A stretch of DNA of 64,000 bases from Flavobacteriales bacterium UBA720 (lineage in GTDB: Bacteria; Bacteroidota; Bacteroidia; Flavobacteriales; Weeksellaceae), in contig DBLQ01000098.1 in assembly GCA_002297505.1 (NCBI GenBank), forward strand, positions 86,351 to 150,350, read 5' to 3'. The notes beneath the pieces are model-generated. The model searched no databases. It was not told where the DNA came from and saw only the letters and a list, made by a program, of their open reading frames with translations. Of the stretch, positions 1 to 8,801 are shown piece after piece (position 1 is the first letter of the stretch; each line of letters begins with the position of its first letter). Both the position numbers and the translations under genes were made by a program.

Positions 1-300
1 GTCTGTCAGTTTGATAATCACTTCTCTTTTATCGGTCGTGGTTTTTTCCTTGTAGATATAGCCGTTGTCCTCCAAAAGTTTGATGATCCGTGTCAGCGAG
101 GTAGGTTCAATCGCCATTTTCGGACCAAGGTTTGTACTTCTTGTGCCTTCTTTGGGATCAATTTTCAATAACGTAAGTGCCTGAACTGCGGTAGAATTGT
201 ACAGAGAAGCCTGGTCGGAATACATTTTTGATACCGCCAGCCAGGCTGATTTCAGCATCAGATCCACACTCTCTACTTTTTCTGAGCTTTTCTTTTCCAT
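1..300 (-). CDS. MarR-family transcriptional regulator (3' end cut by window edge)
   Basis: The 100 codons from the ATG at 300 down to base 1 are open. They encode an N-terminal helix followed by a winged-helix domain of MarR type: around residues 55-100 the sequence reads GPKMAIEPTSLTRIIKLLE and then a wing with TTTDKREVIIKLTD, the usual recognition helix and DxR wing pattern. MarR proteins are dimeric repressors or activators that respond to small ligands. The C-terminal dimerisation helices lie outside the window. A perfect palindrome about 37 bp upstream (337-362) is a plausible autoregulatory operator. The ABC-transporter operon ends 145 bp upstream on the same strand, so co-regulation is possible but not shown. 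Confidence 0.85.
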   Translation of the reverse strand, partial: MEKKSSEKVESVDLMLKSAWLAVSKMYSDQASLYNSTAVQALTLLKIDPKEGTRSTNLGPKMAIEPTSLTRIIKLLEDNGYIYKEKTTTDKREVIIKLTD

Positions 301-336
301 AGTTTGAATATTAAAGCGTTCTATACAAATATAAAA

Positions 337-362
337 AAAATACTATGCATGCATAGTATTTT
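337..362. promoter_or_regulatory. 26-bp perfect palindrome, candidate MarR operator
   Basis: The sequence is a perfect palindrome around ACTATGCATGCATAGT, extended on both sides by A/T pairs. It lies 37 bp upstream of the marR-like ATG on the minus strand, where MarR dimers typically bind their own promoters. Binding by this regulator is inferred. Confidence 0.55.
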
Positions 363-444
363 AAAGTCGATATGTTTAACTTATTGAATATGAGTGTTTT
401 AATTATTATGCAAATCCTAACAATTAAAATCTTGAAAAATATAT

Positions 445-1392
445 TTAATTCAGATCATTTGATTTTATCAATGTTTCAAGACGTTGTTTAATTTCAGGCA
501 AACTATGACACTGATCATAAAAGTTCTCCAAATTGACCTCCCAAATAGTATCCTTAAACGTCAATCTAACTTTCGACAAGTCAGAACTGAAGTTTTTCTG
601 AAGATAAGAAAACATCATTTCCTTCTCCAGTTTCGGGGCAATAATTTCAGGCGGATGAAAATCGGGATTGAATTCTAAAAGTTTTGGATGGATCAATTCG
701 GCATTATTGAGGATCACTTCTTCCGAAACACCGCTGATAAGTTTTTGGTCTTTGATCCACCAGATTTTATCGGAAAATTCCTTTGCCAGTCGCCAATCGT
801 GGGAAGAGAAAAGGATCAGTTTGTTCTCGGATTTGGCGAGATTCCTAAGTAAAGAAAGGATCATCAGTTTATTTTCTTCGTCCAAATGAGTTGTTGGTTC
901 ATCTAAAATAATGAAAGGAGAATTTTGAGCTAAAGCTCTTCCAATAAAGGCTTTTTGAAGGTTCCCGTCAGATAATTCAGTTAGTTTTTTGTTTTGATAT
1001 TCTGATAAATTAAGTTTGTTAATGATGTCAGAAATTTCCTGTTTATCACTTTCCTTCAATTTAAAATAATAAGGATAGTGAATGTATTTTCCGAGCGAAA
1101 TCAAATCTGTAACCGTATAATTGTCAGGTATTGCAGCTTTTGAAAAAACGATTGCGATTTGAGAAGCGATTTCTTTTGAATCTAATTTTTGAATCGATTT
1201 TCCGTTGATCGAGATTTCGCCATTTATCAACTTTTTTTGTCCAAGAATGGATTTGATTAAAGTTGTTTTTCCAATCCCGTTACTTCCCATTAGCAGACAA
1301 ACTTCGCCTAATTCCAAAGAAGAATTAATCTCCGAAACCAAAGGATTTGCGTAGCCAATTGTTGTGTTTTTTAATTCTAGAAAATTATTCAT
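445..1392 (-). CDS. ABC transporter ATPase, iron-chelate/cobalamin type (FecE/BtuD-like)
   Basis: Cytoplasmic ATPase expected to power the FecCD-type permease encoded just upstream. From the chosen start (MNNFLELKN) the Walker A motif GSNGIGKT is at residues 36-43, the signature loop is LSDGN instead of LSGGQ, and Walker B is FIILDEPT followed by an H-loop (FSSHD). The reading frame is open to 1458, but the extra 22 codons run through an inverted repeat (1408-1459), so the internal ATG at 1392 is preferred. About 90 residues follow the core domain, making it longer than typical FecE proteins (about 255 aa); the role of this tail is unknown. No binding-protein or receptor gene is adjacent, so the substrate cannot be assigned. 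Confidence 0.85.
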   Translation of the reverse strand: MNNFLELKNTTIGYANPLVSEINSSLELGEVCLLMGSNGIGKTTLIKSILGQKKLINGEISINGKSIQKLDSKEIASQIAIVFSKAAIPDNYTVTDLISLGKYIHYPYYFKLKESDKQEISDIINKLNLSEYQNKKLTELSDGNLQKAFIGRALAQNSPFIILDEPTTHLDEENKLMILSLLRNLAKSENKLILFSSHDWRLAKEFSDKIWWIKDQKLISGVSEEVILNNAELIHPKLLEFNPDFHPPEIIAPKLEKEMMFSYLQKNFSSDLSKVRLTFKDTIWEVNLENFYDQCHSLPEIKQRLETLIKSNDLN

Positions 1393-1407
1393 TTTTATTA
1401 ACCTCTC

Positions 1408-1459
1408 TTTGTCATTCCGAAGGAATCTCGGCATCTTTAGATTCCTTCGGAATGACAAA
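1408..1459. repeat. Intergenic inverted repeat (21-bp perfect arms)
   Basis: Arms 1408-1428 and 1439-1459 are exact reverse complements (core GTCATTCCGAAGGAATCT) around a 10-bp loop. A second, slightly diverged copy is at 13769-13817. Two copies in different intergenic contexts indicate a dispersed REP-like element. It lies between permease and ATPase genes and would form a hairpin in their transcript. Confidence 0.8.
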
Positions 1460-1480
1460 TATTTTAGTTTTTATTTTGCA

Positions 1481-2446
1481 TTATACTTTTTTCATCAACA
1501 TCAACAATATCACAGGAATCCCAAAAAACGTTGTAATAATATTAATTGGAAACTGACTCAATTCAGAAATAATTGAAAAAACCTGCATTATTAAAATTCC
1601 TAAAATCATATTCAGAATCCATTGATGCCAGAGTTGTGCGGGATTCCAAATCATTCGGCAAAAATGTGGAACTACGACGCCGATAAATAAAATCGGTCCC
1701 AAAAAAGCTGTCACTGAAGCTGAAAGTAGGGAAGAAGCAATAATCAAACTGATTTTCAGTTTCGACTGGCTGATGCCGAAACTCTGTGCGTAGGCAATTC
1801 CGAATGCATTCCCAATCAAAGGTTTGATGGATTTAAAAGTGAAAAACAGGCCGCTGATAATTAAAAATGATAAAATCAGCAATTGAACGGGCGTCACCTG
1901 ATTGTTGGCTCCAAAAGTCCAGAGCATATAATTTTTGAGGCTTTGACTTTCCACATAAAACTGAAGAAACGATACCACAGCACCAGCCAGAGCCGAAATG
2001 AGGAATCCAAAAATGATGATGAAACTTTTATCCCGAAACCGCCCCGAAAATAAAAGCAAAATTATCATAAGAACCAAGCTGCCACTTATGGAAGATATGC
2101 TAATAAAACTGTTTTGCAAAAAGTCCGGAATAACAATATCCTGCGAAAAGAAAATGTAGACGGCGACAAACAGACTGGAAACCGATGTGATGCCCAAAAC
2201 GTCCGGCCCGGCCAAAGGATTTTTAAAATATTCCTGCAAAAGAAATCCACTCGTGGGAATCGCAATTCCAGCCAAAAGCATTCCTAAAGCCCGATTGATT
2301 CTGAATCCTGCAATCTGGAAATTGTCGGATTCCGAGTTTAGAAAGTCTGAAAAATCAAGCGTCGCAAAACCGATATTGAGGTTGATGAAAAACGCAACTA
2401 TTGCCGCTACAATTATAATGCTGACCAGCATTGGAAACTTTTCCAT
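1481..2446 (-). CDS. FecCD-family ABC transporter permease
   Basis: Inner-membrane permease of the BtuC/FecCD family, which imports iron siderophores, heme or cobalamin. The 321-residue length is normal. It is almost entirely hydrophobic helices and carries the family hallmark around residues 65-95 (INRALGMLLAGIAIPTSG and GPDVLGITS) and a conserved GLLFTFKSIKPL-type loop later. The start lies 13 bp downstream of the TlpA-like gene and the ATPase gene follows after the inverted repeat, so the three form one minus-strand operon. The periplasmic binding protein is missing from this locus. Confidence 0.88.
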   Translation of the reverse strand: MEKFPMLVSIIIVAAIVAFFINLNIGFATLDFSDFLNSESDNFQIAGFRINRALGMLLAGIAIPTSGFLLQEYFKNPLAGPDVLGITSVSSLFVAVYIFFSQDIVIPDFLQNSFISISSISGSLVLMIILLLFSGRFRDKSFIIIFGFLISALAGAVVSFLQFYVESQSLKNYMLWTFGANNQVTPVQLLILSFLIISGLFFTFKSIKPLIGNAFGIAYAQSFGISQSKLKISLIIASSLLSASVTAFLGPILFIGVVVPHFCRMIWNPAQLWHQWILNMILGILIMQVFSIISELSQFPINIITTFFGIPVILLMLMKKV

Positions 2447-2459
2447 CAGAAATGAATTG

Positions 2460-3095
2460 CTACTTCAAAGATTTTTTTGGTCCGGCGATGGCTGTCCTTT
2501 CCTTTTTTAAAGCTACGGTGGCCGAGGCGTTGTACGTCAATAATTTTTCGATCTTTTGGTTCAGCATCCCTTGGCTCATTGACCCCACGGTTTCATCCAC
2601 CTGATCACCTTTGACCATAAGCGTAAAAGGAATCGCGCCGCCATCCCAGGCCTTGAAGTTTTGTCTGAAAAAATCCTGATTGAGAACTGCGCCGTTCAGC
2701 AGGATTACATTATTGCGGATGTCGTATTCATCGGCAAAATCACTGACGTCTGTTGCCCAGTCTGTTTTATTGTCAAGACTCACAAAAGTGAATTTCACAG
2801 GCTTATTAGCGAGTTCTTCCATCTTTTTTTTGAAAAATGGAATCTCGTGCATACACGGTCCGCACCAGGTGGCGAAAAAATTGGTCACGTAAAGCGTATC
2901 CGGATTTTTTTGATGAATAAAAGCTGCCATTTGTTCGGGAGAGAATTCTTTCAGTTCTGCCACATCTGCCTGAGTTTTGCTCGGCTCTACTGCAATCGAA
3001 TCTTCTTTTGCTTCGGCTTCAGCCACTTTTTCATCGTTTTTCTTGCAGGCGAAAAGGCTGATTGACAGAATGGAATATATTAGGATTTTTCTCAT
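2460..3095 (-). CDS. TlpA/ResA-like thioredoxin-fold lipoprotein
   Basis: Periplasm-facing thiol-disulfide protein. A lipoprotein signal peptide ends at a lipobox (SLFAC, Cys17), followed by a Lys/Glu-rich linker. The thioredoxin domain follows with the active site WCGPC (Cys78 and Cys81) and a later cis-Pro region (GGAIPFTLMV). The active-site sequence and lipidation match TlpA/ResA proteins, which reduce apocytochromes or other exported proteins. It heads the operon with the FecCD permease 13 bp downstream, suggesting a link to heme or metal handling, but the partner is not identifiable. Confidence 0.87.
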   Translation of the reverse strand: MRKILIYSILSISLFACKKNDEKVAEAEAKEDSIAVEPSKTQADVAELKEFSPEQMAAFIHQKNPDTLYVTNFFATWCGPCMHEIPFFKKKMEELANKPVKFTFVSLDNKTDWATDVSDFADEYDIRNNVILLNGAVLNQDFFRQNFKAWDGGAIPFTLMVKGDQVDETVGSMSQGMLNQKIEKLLTYNASATVALKKERTAIAGPKKSLK

Positions 3096-3163
3096 AGTTT
3101 CATTTTATTTGAAATTAAAAACTAAGCTTTACTATTTAGATTTTTTCTTAATGTAATTTTCAT

Positions 3164-3171
3164 TAGATTTG
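3164..3171 (+). promoter_or_regulatory. Bacteroidota -7 promoter box (TAGATTTG)
   Basis: TAGATTTG is an exact match to the Bacteroidota TAnnTTTG -7 consensus, ten bases before the ATG at 3182. No convincing -33 TTG element is seen. It would give an almost leaderless transcript for the reductase. Confidence 0.45.
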
Positions 3172-3181
3172 ATTTTTGACA

Positions 3182-4312
3182 ATGGAAAATCAATTAACAA
3201 TCGCCAATCAACCTCAGTTTCACAGGCTAAAAATAGTTAAAAAACGGCAACTCACCAAAAATGCCTTTTCACTGGAACTCGAGATTCCTAAAGCTTTTAA
3301 ATCCCAATATCAGTTTCGTGCCGGGCAATATGTGACACTGAAATATCACTTTAATGAGAAAGAGATTCAGAATGATTATTCCCTCACGTCTGCACCTTTT
3401 GAAAACAGAATTGAGCTCGCCATAAAAATCAATGGTGATGCAAGTTCTACCCATTTCCTGTTTCAGAACTACCACATCGGAGACTACATTTCTGTGAGCG
3501 AACCGCTTGGAAGATTTTTCATCCCGCCCAGGCCGGACGAGAAAAGAACAATTATCGCTTTTGCTTCCGGAATTGGGATTACGCCGATCATCAGCCACAT
3601 CAGGAATATTTTGTTTGAGGAAAAATCAACGAGAATATATCTTTTTTATGGCAATAAAAGTTATGACGATATCATCCTCCGGGAAGAGCTGGAAGATTTG
3701 CTAAACGAAAATCCGGGAAGGTTTGAAATTTATTATTTTTTATCACAGGAGTCAATTAAAGATAAATTGTTTCAAGGTCGATTGGATGAAAAGAAAATTT
3801 CTTTAATAATCAACCAAATCCTTCATCTGGACGAGGATGACGAGGAATCGACAATTTGGGACAGCACCGACAAGGTTTTGATCTGTGGTCCGGGCGCGAT
3901 GATAAAATCCGTCGCAAATGCCTGCTACAAACACGGAATCCCGAAAAAAAATATTCATTTTGAGTTGTTCGAAGCTTTCAATGAAGATATTTATCCCACT
4001 GAAAAAGAATTTCCGCTGATTGAAAATGTGAACATCAAAATCAAGTTTAATCATATAGAAAAGGAAGGAATCATTCTGGAAAATAACGAACGCAAAATCC
4101 TTCAGCAATTATTGAATTTGGGTTACAAGCTGCCTTATTCCTGCAAATCCGGAATCTGTGGCAGCTGTCTCTGTTACCTCACAGACGGTGAAGTGGAAAT
4201 GACCGAGGACGAATATCTCACAGAAAATGAAAAACGCCAGGGAAAAATTTTGCCTTGCGTTTCCATAGCAATGAGCAAAGATGTATCTTTAGATTTTGAT
4301 TTGTACCATTAA
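3182..4312 (+). CDS. 2Fe-2S flavoprotein oxidoreductase (FNR/PaaE-like)
   Basis: Predicted electron-transfer reductase moving electrons from NAD(P)H through flavin to a 2Fe-2S centre. Domain order: FAD-binding barrel (FRAGQYVTL, then NDYSLTSAP as the flavin motif), NAD-binding domain (ASGIGITPIISH; CGPGAMI), and a C-terminal plant-type ferredoxin domain with CKSGICGSC and a distal Cys in LPCVS. This order is that of PaaE, the reductase of phenylacetyl-CoA epoxygenase, and of related hydroxylase reductases. The other paa genes are not adjacent, so the partner is unknown. A TTG two codons upstream is possible, but the ATG behind a TAGATTTG box is preferred. Its stop overlaps the start of the SanA-like gene (TAATG). 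Confidence 0.85.
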   Translation: MENQLTIANQPQFHRLKIVKKRQLTKNAFSLELEIPKAFKSQYQFRAGQYVTLKYHFNEKEIQNDYSLTSAPFENRIELAIKINGDASSTHFLFQNYHIGDYISVSEPLGRFFIPPRPDEKRTIIAFASGIGITPIISHIRNILFEEKSTRIYLFYGNKSYDDIILREELEDLLNENPGRFEIYYFLSQESIKDKLFQGRLDEKKISLIINQILHLDEDDEESTIWDSTDKVLICGPGAMIKSVANACYKHGIPKKNIHFELFEAFNEDIYPTEKEFPLIENVNIKIKFNHIEKEGIILENNERKILQQLLNLGYKLPYSCKSGICGSCLCYLTDGEVEMTEDEYLTENEKRQGKILPCVSIAMSKDVSLDFDLYH

Positions 4313-4935
4313 TGTTAAAAGCGGTTACTGATTTTCTGAAGATTATTTTCAGGCTCATTGAGCTTGGTTTTCTCCTGTTGATATTAGCCAACTTTTGGGT
4401 CGTTGCGCTTACCAGCGGAAGAACTTACACGAAAATCAGCAAAGTTCCACCAAGAGATTGCGCTCTGGTCCTCGGAACTTCTCCCAAAATGCGTTCCGGC
4501 GTTGCCAATCCTTACTTTACGGCCCGGATGGATGCGGTTGGAACATTGTATCATCATGGCAAAATCAAAAAAATAATCGTGAGCGGCGAGAAAAGTGAAA
4601 ACTATGATGAGCCAGCCGCTATGAAACGTTTTTTGGTCTACACCGAAGGCGTTCCGGAAAATATCATCATAGAAGACCCGAAGGGTTTCAATACCCACAA
4701 AAGCATTTTACGCTGCAAAAATGTTTACAAGGAAAAGAACGTGATTATCGTCTCACAGGGATTTCACAATCTGAGAGCATTGTTTTTTGCTCGCAACAAC
4801 GGCATGAATGCACTGGGTTTTGATGCGCAGGATGTGACCAAGAATGAGAGCTTTTACAGAAATCACGCACGCGAATTCCTCGCACGTGTACAAGCTGTCT
4901 TCTTTTATCTGTTAGGCATTTCGCCAGAAGAGTGA
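4312..4935 (+). CDS. SanA/YdcF-like DUF218 membrane protein
   Basis: One N-terminal membrane helix (about residues 10-32) followed by a periplasmic DUF218 domain. Characteristic segments are ALVLGTSPK, NPYFTARMDA, KIIVSGE and VIIVSQGFHNLRA, which match SanA of enterobacteria, implicated in envelope barrier function. The start codon overlaps the stop of the upstream reductase by one base (TAATG), so the two are translationally coupled. Biochemical activity of the family is not established. Confidence 0.82.
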   Translation: MLKAVTDFLKIIFRLIELGFLLLILANFWVVALTSGRTYTKISKVPPRDCALVLGTSPKMRSGVANPYFTARMDAVGTLYHHGKIKKIIVSGEKSENYDEPAAMKRFLVYTEGVPENIIIEDPKGFNTHKSILRCKNVYKEKNVIIVSQGFHNLRALFFARNNGMNALGFDAQDVTKNESFYRNHAREFLARVQAVFFYLLGISPEE

Positions 4936-5079
4936 CAATCTGTCCAGACACTTCATTAATTTTTCTTAAATCATAACTTAGTTTTCTTAAAAATAATTTA
5001 AAAGAATTAAATTATTCTAAACTTTCAGCGAGTTGGAGAGGTAGTTGTTGACTATTACTCAACTTAAAATAGAAAGGTT

Positions 5080-5643
5080 ATGAAAACGGAAATGAAAATT
5101 AAAAGCTTAGTATTTGGTCTTACATTGATCGCAGCAAATTATATGACTGCCCAGACTACAACTACAACAGATACTACAAAAATTCAAACTCAACAGACGC
5201 AGGTTGCGACAACAGGGACAACTAATCCAGAAATTGAAGCGCTGAAACAGAAGATTGCTGCAAAGCCTGACGACACTCAGTCCTTGGTTTCATTGGCCAC
5301 AGCGTACCAAAACGCTAACGATTGGTCATCCGCCATCACGACATGGAACAAAGTAACGGCTTTATTGCCTGACTGGGCGCCGGCTTATTATAGCATCGGA
5401 TATGCCAGCCAATCGGCTAAAGATAACGCTGCGGCAAAAATGGCATATGAGCAATATATTGCTAAAGTCAAGCCTGAGGAAGTGGACGCCAATAAACAAA
5501 ATCTGGCCTACGCTTACTTCTTTATAGCATTTCAGGATAAAGACACGGATAAAGAAAAAGCAAAACAGTACATCGCAAAATCATTGCAGTACGATGCTAC
5601 CAATCAGGATGCTTTGAACTTAAGCAAAAGCCTGATGAACTAG
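5080..5643 (+). CDS. Secreted TPR-repeat protein
   Basis: A cleavable signal peptide (hydrophobic stretch LVFGLTLIAANYMTAQ) is followed by a Thr/Gln-rich linker and two to three tetratricopeptide repeats (for example residues 55-115 and 125-180, with WAPAYYSIGYASQ and a final repeat YDATNQDALNLSK). TPR domains are protein-interaction scaffolds; the partner is unknown. An alternative start four codons inside (MKIKSL) is possible. The gene is monocistronic, closed by a strong terminator at 5665. Confidence 0.75.
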   Translation: MKTEMKIKSLVFGLTLIAANYMTAQTTTTTDTTKIQTQQTQVATTGTTNPEIEALKQKIAAKPDDTQSLVSLATAYQNANDWSSAITTWNKVTALLPDWAPAYYSIGYASQSAKDNAAAKMAYEQYIAKVKPEEVDANKQNLAYAYFFIAFQDKDTDKEKAKQYIAKSLQYDATNQDALNLSKSLMN

Positions 5644-5664
5644 AATCAAATTTTTCAATCATAG

Positions 5665-5691
5665 AAAAGACGCTTCTTATAAGCGTCTTTT
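5665..5691. terminator. Bidirectional rho-independent terminator
   Basis: Arms AAAAGACGCTT and AAGCGTCTTTT flank a 5-nt loop. T-runs occur on both strands, so it can serve the TPR gene on the plus strand and the DUF4349 gene on the minus strand, whose stop is only four bases away. Confidence 0.85.
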
Positions 5692-5694
5692 TAT

Positions 5695-6630
5695 TTATGA
5701 ATTGTATTTAGAATCATCGTTGGATGTCGTGCGATTTTCTTTTACACTTTTCTTTTTATAAAAATAGTAGCCGAGGCCACCAATCAGGAAAATCGGCCAG
5801 AAGGGTAGAAGAAACAGTAGAATATCACCAATCACTTTCCAGCCGGAAGAAACAGCATCGGCAGATCTGGCCCCGAAGGATTTGTTGTTGTCATTGTCCA
5901 AAGGCTTGAGCGGACTTTCATATAGAGTAACCTCGAGATTGCCCAGCTTATTTGGATTGTAACGGTCACCTTTTACTTCCAGATTTTTATTGCGAACGGT
6001 ACCCAGATTTTGAAGGTCTTCTATAAGATAATCAAATTTCTCAAACGGAACTTTTGCAGTAAGATAATAGGTCTGAAATTCATCGTTACTGACAAGATTT
6101 TCAGTTCTCACTGTTCCGTCAAATTTCAGGATTATTTCGCGCAAGTATTGCTTAGCTTCCGAAATGTGATTAACATTAATTTCCACGGTACCATTTTTCA
6201 CCATTGCGTTTACGGGCGCTGCTGGTTCTTGTTTTACAGGTTTGTCCTTGTAGATAACTTTGGTAACAGTTTTCGGTTTTGTGATTTCTTTTTTGATTGT
6301 CTCCTGGATAGAATCAATCGTTGTAGCGACTTTTTTGTCTTCGATATCTTTTTTGAATTTCTCAACATTCTCAGAAATAGAATCGATTTTATTTTTGCTG
6401 TTGGCAAAAGCCTTTTCGATTTCCTCCTTGTTTTTAATCAAATCTTTAGCTTTCAGATTTACCGAATCCAAGGCAGCGTTTGCATCGGAACTGAGATTAT
6501 TTACGTTTTCATAAGCTTTATCAATCAAAGAATCTGCGTTGGTAATTGTTTGATTAGCTTGTTCTAATTCTGCTTTTTTACACATCGTAAGTGTGCTCAA
6601 AATAACGGCGGTCCATATTAATTTTTTCAT
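5695..6630 (-). CDS. DUF4349-domain lipoprotein
   Basis: A lipoprotein signal ends at TLTMC (Cys17). A long charged coiled-coil region (about residues 20-125) precedes the DUF4349 domain (about 145-280; VEINVNHISEAKQYLREI, LVSNDEFQTYYLTAKVP). A C-terminal membrane helix with a basic tail follows (LLFLLPFWPIFLIGGLGYYF then KKKSVKEN). The arrangement suggests an envelope protein anchored at both ends. The function of DUF4349 is unknown. Confidence 0.8.
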   Translation of the reverse strand: MKKLIWTAVILSTLTMCKKAELEQANQTITNADSLIDKAYENVNNLSSDANAALDSVNLKAKDLIKNKEEIEKAFANSKNKIDSISENVEKFKKDIEDKKVATTIDSIQETIKKEITKPKTVTKVIYKDKPVKQEPAAPVNAMVKNGTVEINVNHISEAKQYLREIILKFDGTVRTENLVSNDEFQTYYLTAKVPFEKFDYLIEDLQNLGTVRNKNLEVKGDRYNPNKLGNLEVTLYESPLKPLDNDNNKSFGARSADAVSSGWKVIGDILLFLLPFWPIFLIGGLGYYFYKKKSVKENRTTSNDDSKYNS

Positions 6631-6775
6631 TTGGATAATTTTATGATGTAAAGCTATCCCGAAACGAAAAGAATCAATTGTAAATGAATCCGATAATTTG
6701 TGTAATGTATTAATCTAATGGAAATCAGTATTTTGAATTTGTTTTACAAATGATTTACAAGAATCGGAAAAGAAA

Positions 6776-6800
6776 AAAGCATCCGAAACGTGGATGCTTT
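6776..6800 (-). terminator. Rho-independent terminator of the 87-aa gene
   Basis: Nine-bp stem AAAGCATCC / GGATGCTTT with a 7-nt loop. An A-run on the plus strand gives the U-tract for the minus-strand gene ending at 6821. Confidence 0.75.
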
Positions 6801-6820
6801 AATATAATTAATAATTAACA

Positions 6821-7084
6821 CTAAGACTTTTCAAAATCGTTAAAAAATTTTTTGAAATCTTGTCCAAATCCATATATCGTTCCTTTTATTCCTTTAAAGC
6901 GAATTACTCTTTCGCTATTATCAACATAGAATATATCACCCTTTTCATTTGAACAAACTATTTTACCGTCGGATTCAGGTAAAGCTATTTTAAAGAGTAA
7001 GTCATTCTTTCCTTGCATAATAAAACGGTCGCCTATATGTAAATTTTTGTCATTAATAATTTTTGAATCTGAATTTACCTTCAA
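6821..7084 (-). CDS. Small hypothetical protein (87 aa)
   Basis: I do not recognise this protein. It is soluble, without signal peptide or membrane segment, and looks like a small beta-rich fold (NLHIGDRFIMQG, IVCSNEKGDIFYV, RVIRFKGIKG). Reality is supported by its own terminator just downstream and by the absence of a competing frame. It stands alone between DUF4349 and prfC. Confidence 0.5.
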   Translation of the reverse strand: MKVNSDSKIINDKNLHIGDRFIMQGKNDLLFKIALPESDGKIVCSNEKGDIFYVDNSERVIRFKGIKGTIYGFGQDFKKFFNDFEKS

Positions 7085-7176
7085 ATTTCATATCTGCAGT
7101 AAGTATTAGTTTTCATTTATATATTTTTAAGCTGTACTCAAATTTAGGAATTTTATAAAGATATTTTTTAAAACAA

Positions 7177-7201
7177 AATCCGTAGAAAAAATCTACGGAT
7201 T
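7177..7201 (-). terminator. Rho-independent terminator of prfC
   Basis: Ten-bp perfect stem AATCCGTAGA / TCTACGGATT with a 5-nt loop, eight bases beyond the prfC stop. The A-rich plus strand beyond supplies the U-tract on the minus strand. Confidence 0.8.
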
Positions 7202-7208
7202 CACTATT

Positions 7209-8801
7209 TTAATGATTCTTAAACTCACTGATAAAATGCAGTTTCACATTCGGGAACTTTTCCTGGGTCATATGAATGGTGAAGGATGAATCGGCTAAGA
7301 ACACCAATTGGTCATATTTGTCTCTTGCCAAGAAACGCTGTTTCAGCCTCGCAAATTCTTTGAATTCCTCAGACTTTTCATCCGCTTCCACCCAACACGC
7401 TTTATGGATGCTGATTGGCTCATAAGAACATTTCGCACCATACTCGTGTTCCAGACGGTATTGGATCACCTCATACTGGAGCGCACCAACCGTTCCGATG
7501 ATTTTACGGTTATTCATTTCCAGCGTAAATAGCTGAGCCACACCTTCGTCCATCAGCTGGTCAACACCTTTTGCCAATTGTTTCGCTTTCAATGGGTCAT
7601 TGTTATTGATATAACGGAAATGCTCCGGAGAGAAACTCGGGATTCCTTTGAAACTCAGTTTTTCACCAGCAGTCAGCGTATCACCAATTCGGAAACTTCC
7701 CGTATCGTGAAGTCCCACAATATCGCCAGGGAAACTCTCGTCCACAACTTCTTTTTTGTCCGCGAAGAACGCGTTAGGAGAGGAGAACTTCATTTTTTTA
7801 CCTTCTCTTACGAGCAGATAATTCTCATTTCTCTTGAAAGTTCCGGACACGATTTTCACAAACGCCAGACGGTCTCTGTGTTTCGGATCCATATTTGCGT
7901 GGATTTTGAAAACAAATCCGGTGAAATTATTTTCTTCAGGTTTTACTAGACGAGTCTCACTTTCTTTCGGCTGAGGCATTGGTGCAATATCGATGAAGGC
8001 ATTCAGTAACTCACGAACCCCAAAATTATTAAGAGCAGAGCCAAAGAACACCGGCTGTAAATCGCCATTCATATAATCTTCACGGTTAAACTCCGGATAA
8101 ACAGATTCAATCAGATCCAGTTCTTCACGCAGCGTTTTCGCCGCTTTTTCGCCAACCAATTCATCAATCTGAGGATCGTTGATATCATCAATTTTCAGAG
8201 ATTCTCCGACTTTCTGTTTCTTCTCTTCTAAAAATAGCTGAATATTATTTTCCCAAATATTATAAATCCCCTGGAAGTCGCTTCCCATACCAATTGGCAG
8301 AGAAAGTGGGCAAACCGTAAGACCAAGTTTCTGTTCCACTTCGTCCAGCAAATCGAAGGCATCTTTACCTTCACGGTCCAGTTTATTGATGAAAACAATC
8401 ATCGGGATGTTACGCATTCTGCAGACCTGAACCAGCTTTTCAGTCTGTTCCTCAACCCCTTTCGCCACGTCGATCACCACAATAACGGAGTCCACGGCAG
8501 TCAGCGTTCGGTACGTGTCTTCCGCAAAATCCTTGTGGCCGGGCGTATCCAGAATGTTGATTTTGTGATCTCTGTATTCAAAAGCCAAAACAGACGTGGC
8601 CACCGAGATCCCTCTCTGGCGCTCGATTTCCATAAAGTCGGAAGTCGCACCTTTTTTGATTTTGTTGGATTTTACAGCACCAGCCTCCTGAATCGCGCCT
8701 CCAAAAAGCAGGAGCTTTTCCGTGAGCGTGGTTTTTCCCGCATCCGGGTGGGAGATGATTCCGAAAGTTTTTCGTTTGCTGATTTCTTGTTCTAAAGACA
8801 T
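7209..8801 (-). CDS. prfC: Peptide chain release factor 3
   Basis: Translational GTPase that recycles RF1/RF2 from the ribosome after peptide release. The G domain shows P-loop HPDAGKTT (residues 18-25), switch region RGISVATS, DTPGH and NKLDREGKDAFDLL. The following domains contain ALNNFGVRELLNAFIDIAPMP and the RF3 C-terminal domain. The length of 530 residues and N-terminus (EISKRKTFGIISHPD) are those of bacterial RF3. It is monocistronic with its own terminator. Confidence 0.97.
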   Translation of the reverse strand: MSLEQEISKRKTFGIISHPDAGKTTLTEKLLLFGGAIQEAGAVKSNKIKKGATSDFMEIERQRGISVATSVLAFEYRDHKINILDTPGHKDFAEDTYRTLTAVDSVIVVIDVAKGVEEQTEKLVQVCRMRNIPMIVFINKLDREGKDAFDLLDEVEQKLGLTVCPLSLPIGMGSDFQGIYNIWENNIQLFLEEKKQKVGESLKIDDINDPQIDELVGEKAAKTLREELDLIESVYPEFNREDYMNGDLQPVFFGSALNNFGVRELLNAFIDIAPMPQPKESETRLVKPEENNFTGFVFKIHANMDPKHRDRLAFVKIVSGTFKRNENYLLVREGKKMKFSSPNAFFADKKEVVDESFPGDIVGLHDTGSFRIGDTLTAGEKLSFKGIPSFSPEHFRYINNNDPLKAKQLAKGVDQLMDEGVAQLFTLEMNNRKIIGTVGALQYEVIQYRLEHEYGAKCSYEPISIHKACWVEADEKSEEFKEFARLKQRFLARDKYDQLVFLADSSFTIHMTQEKFPNVKLHFISEFKNH

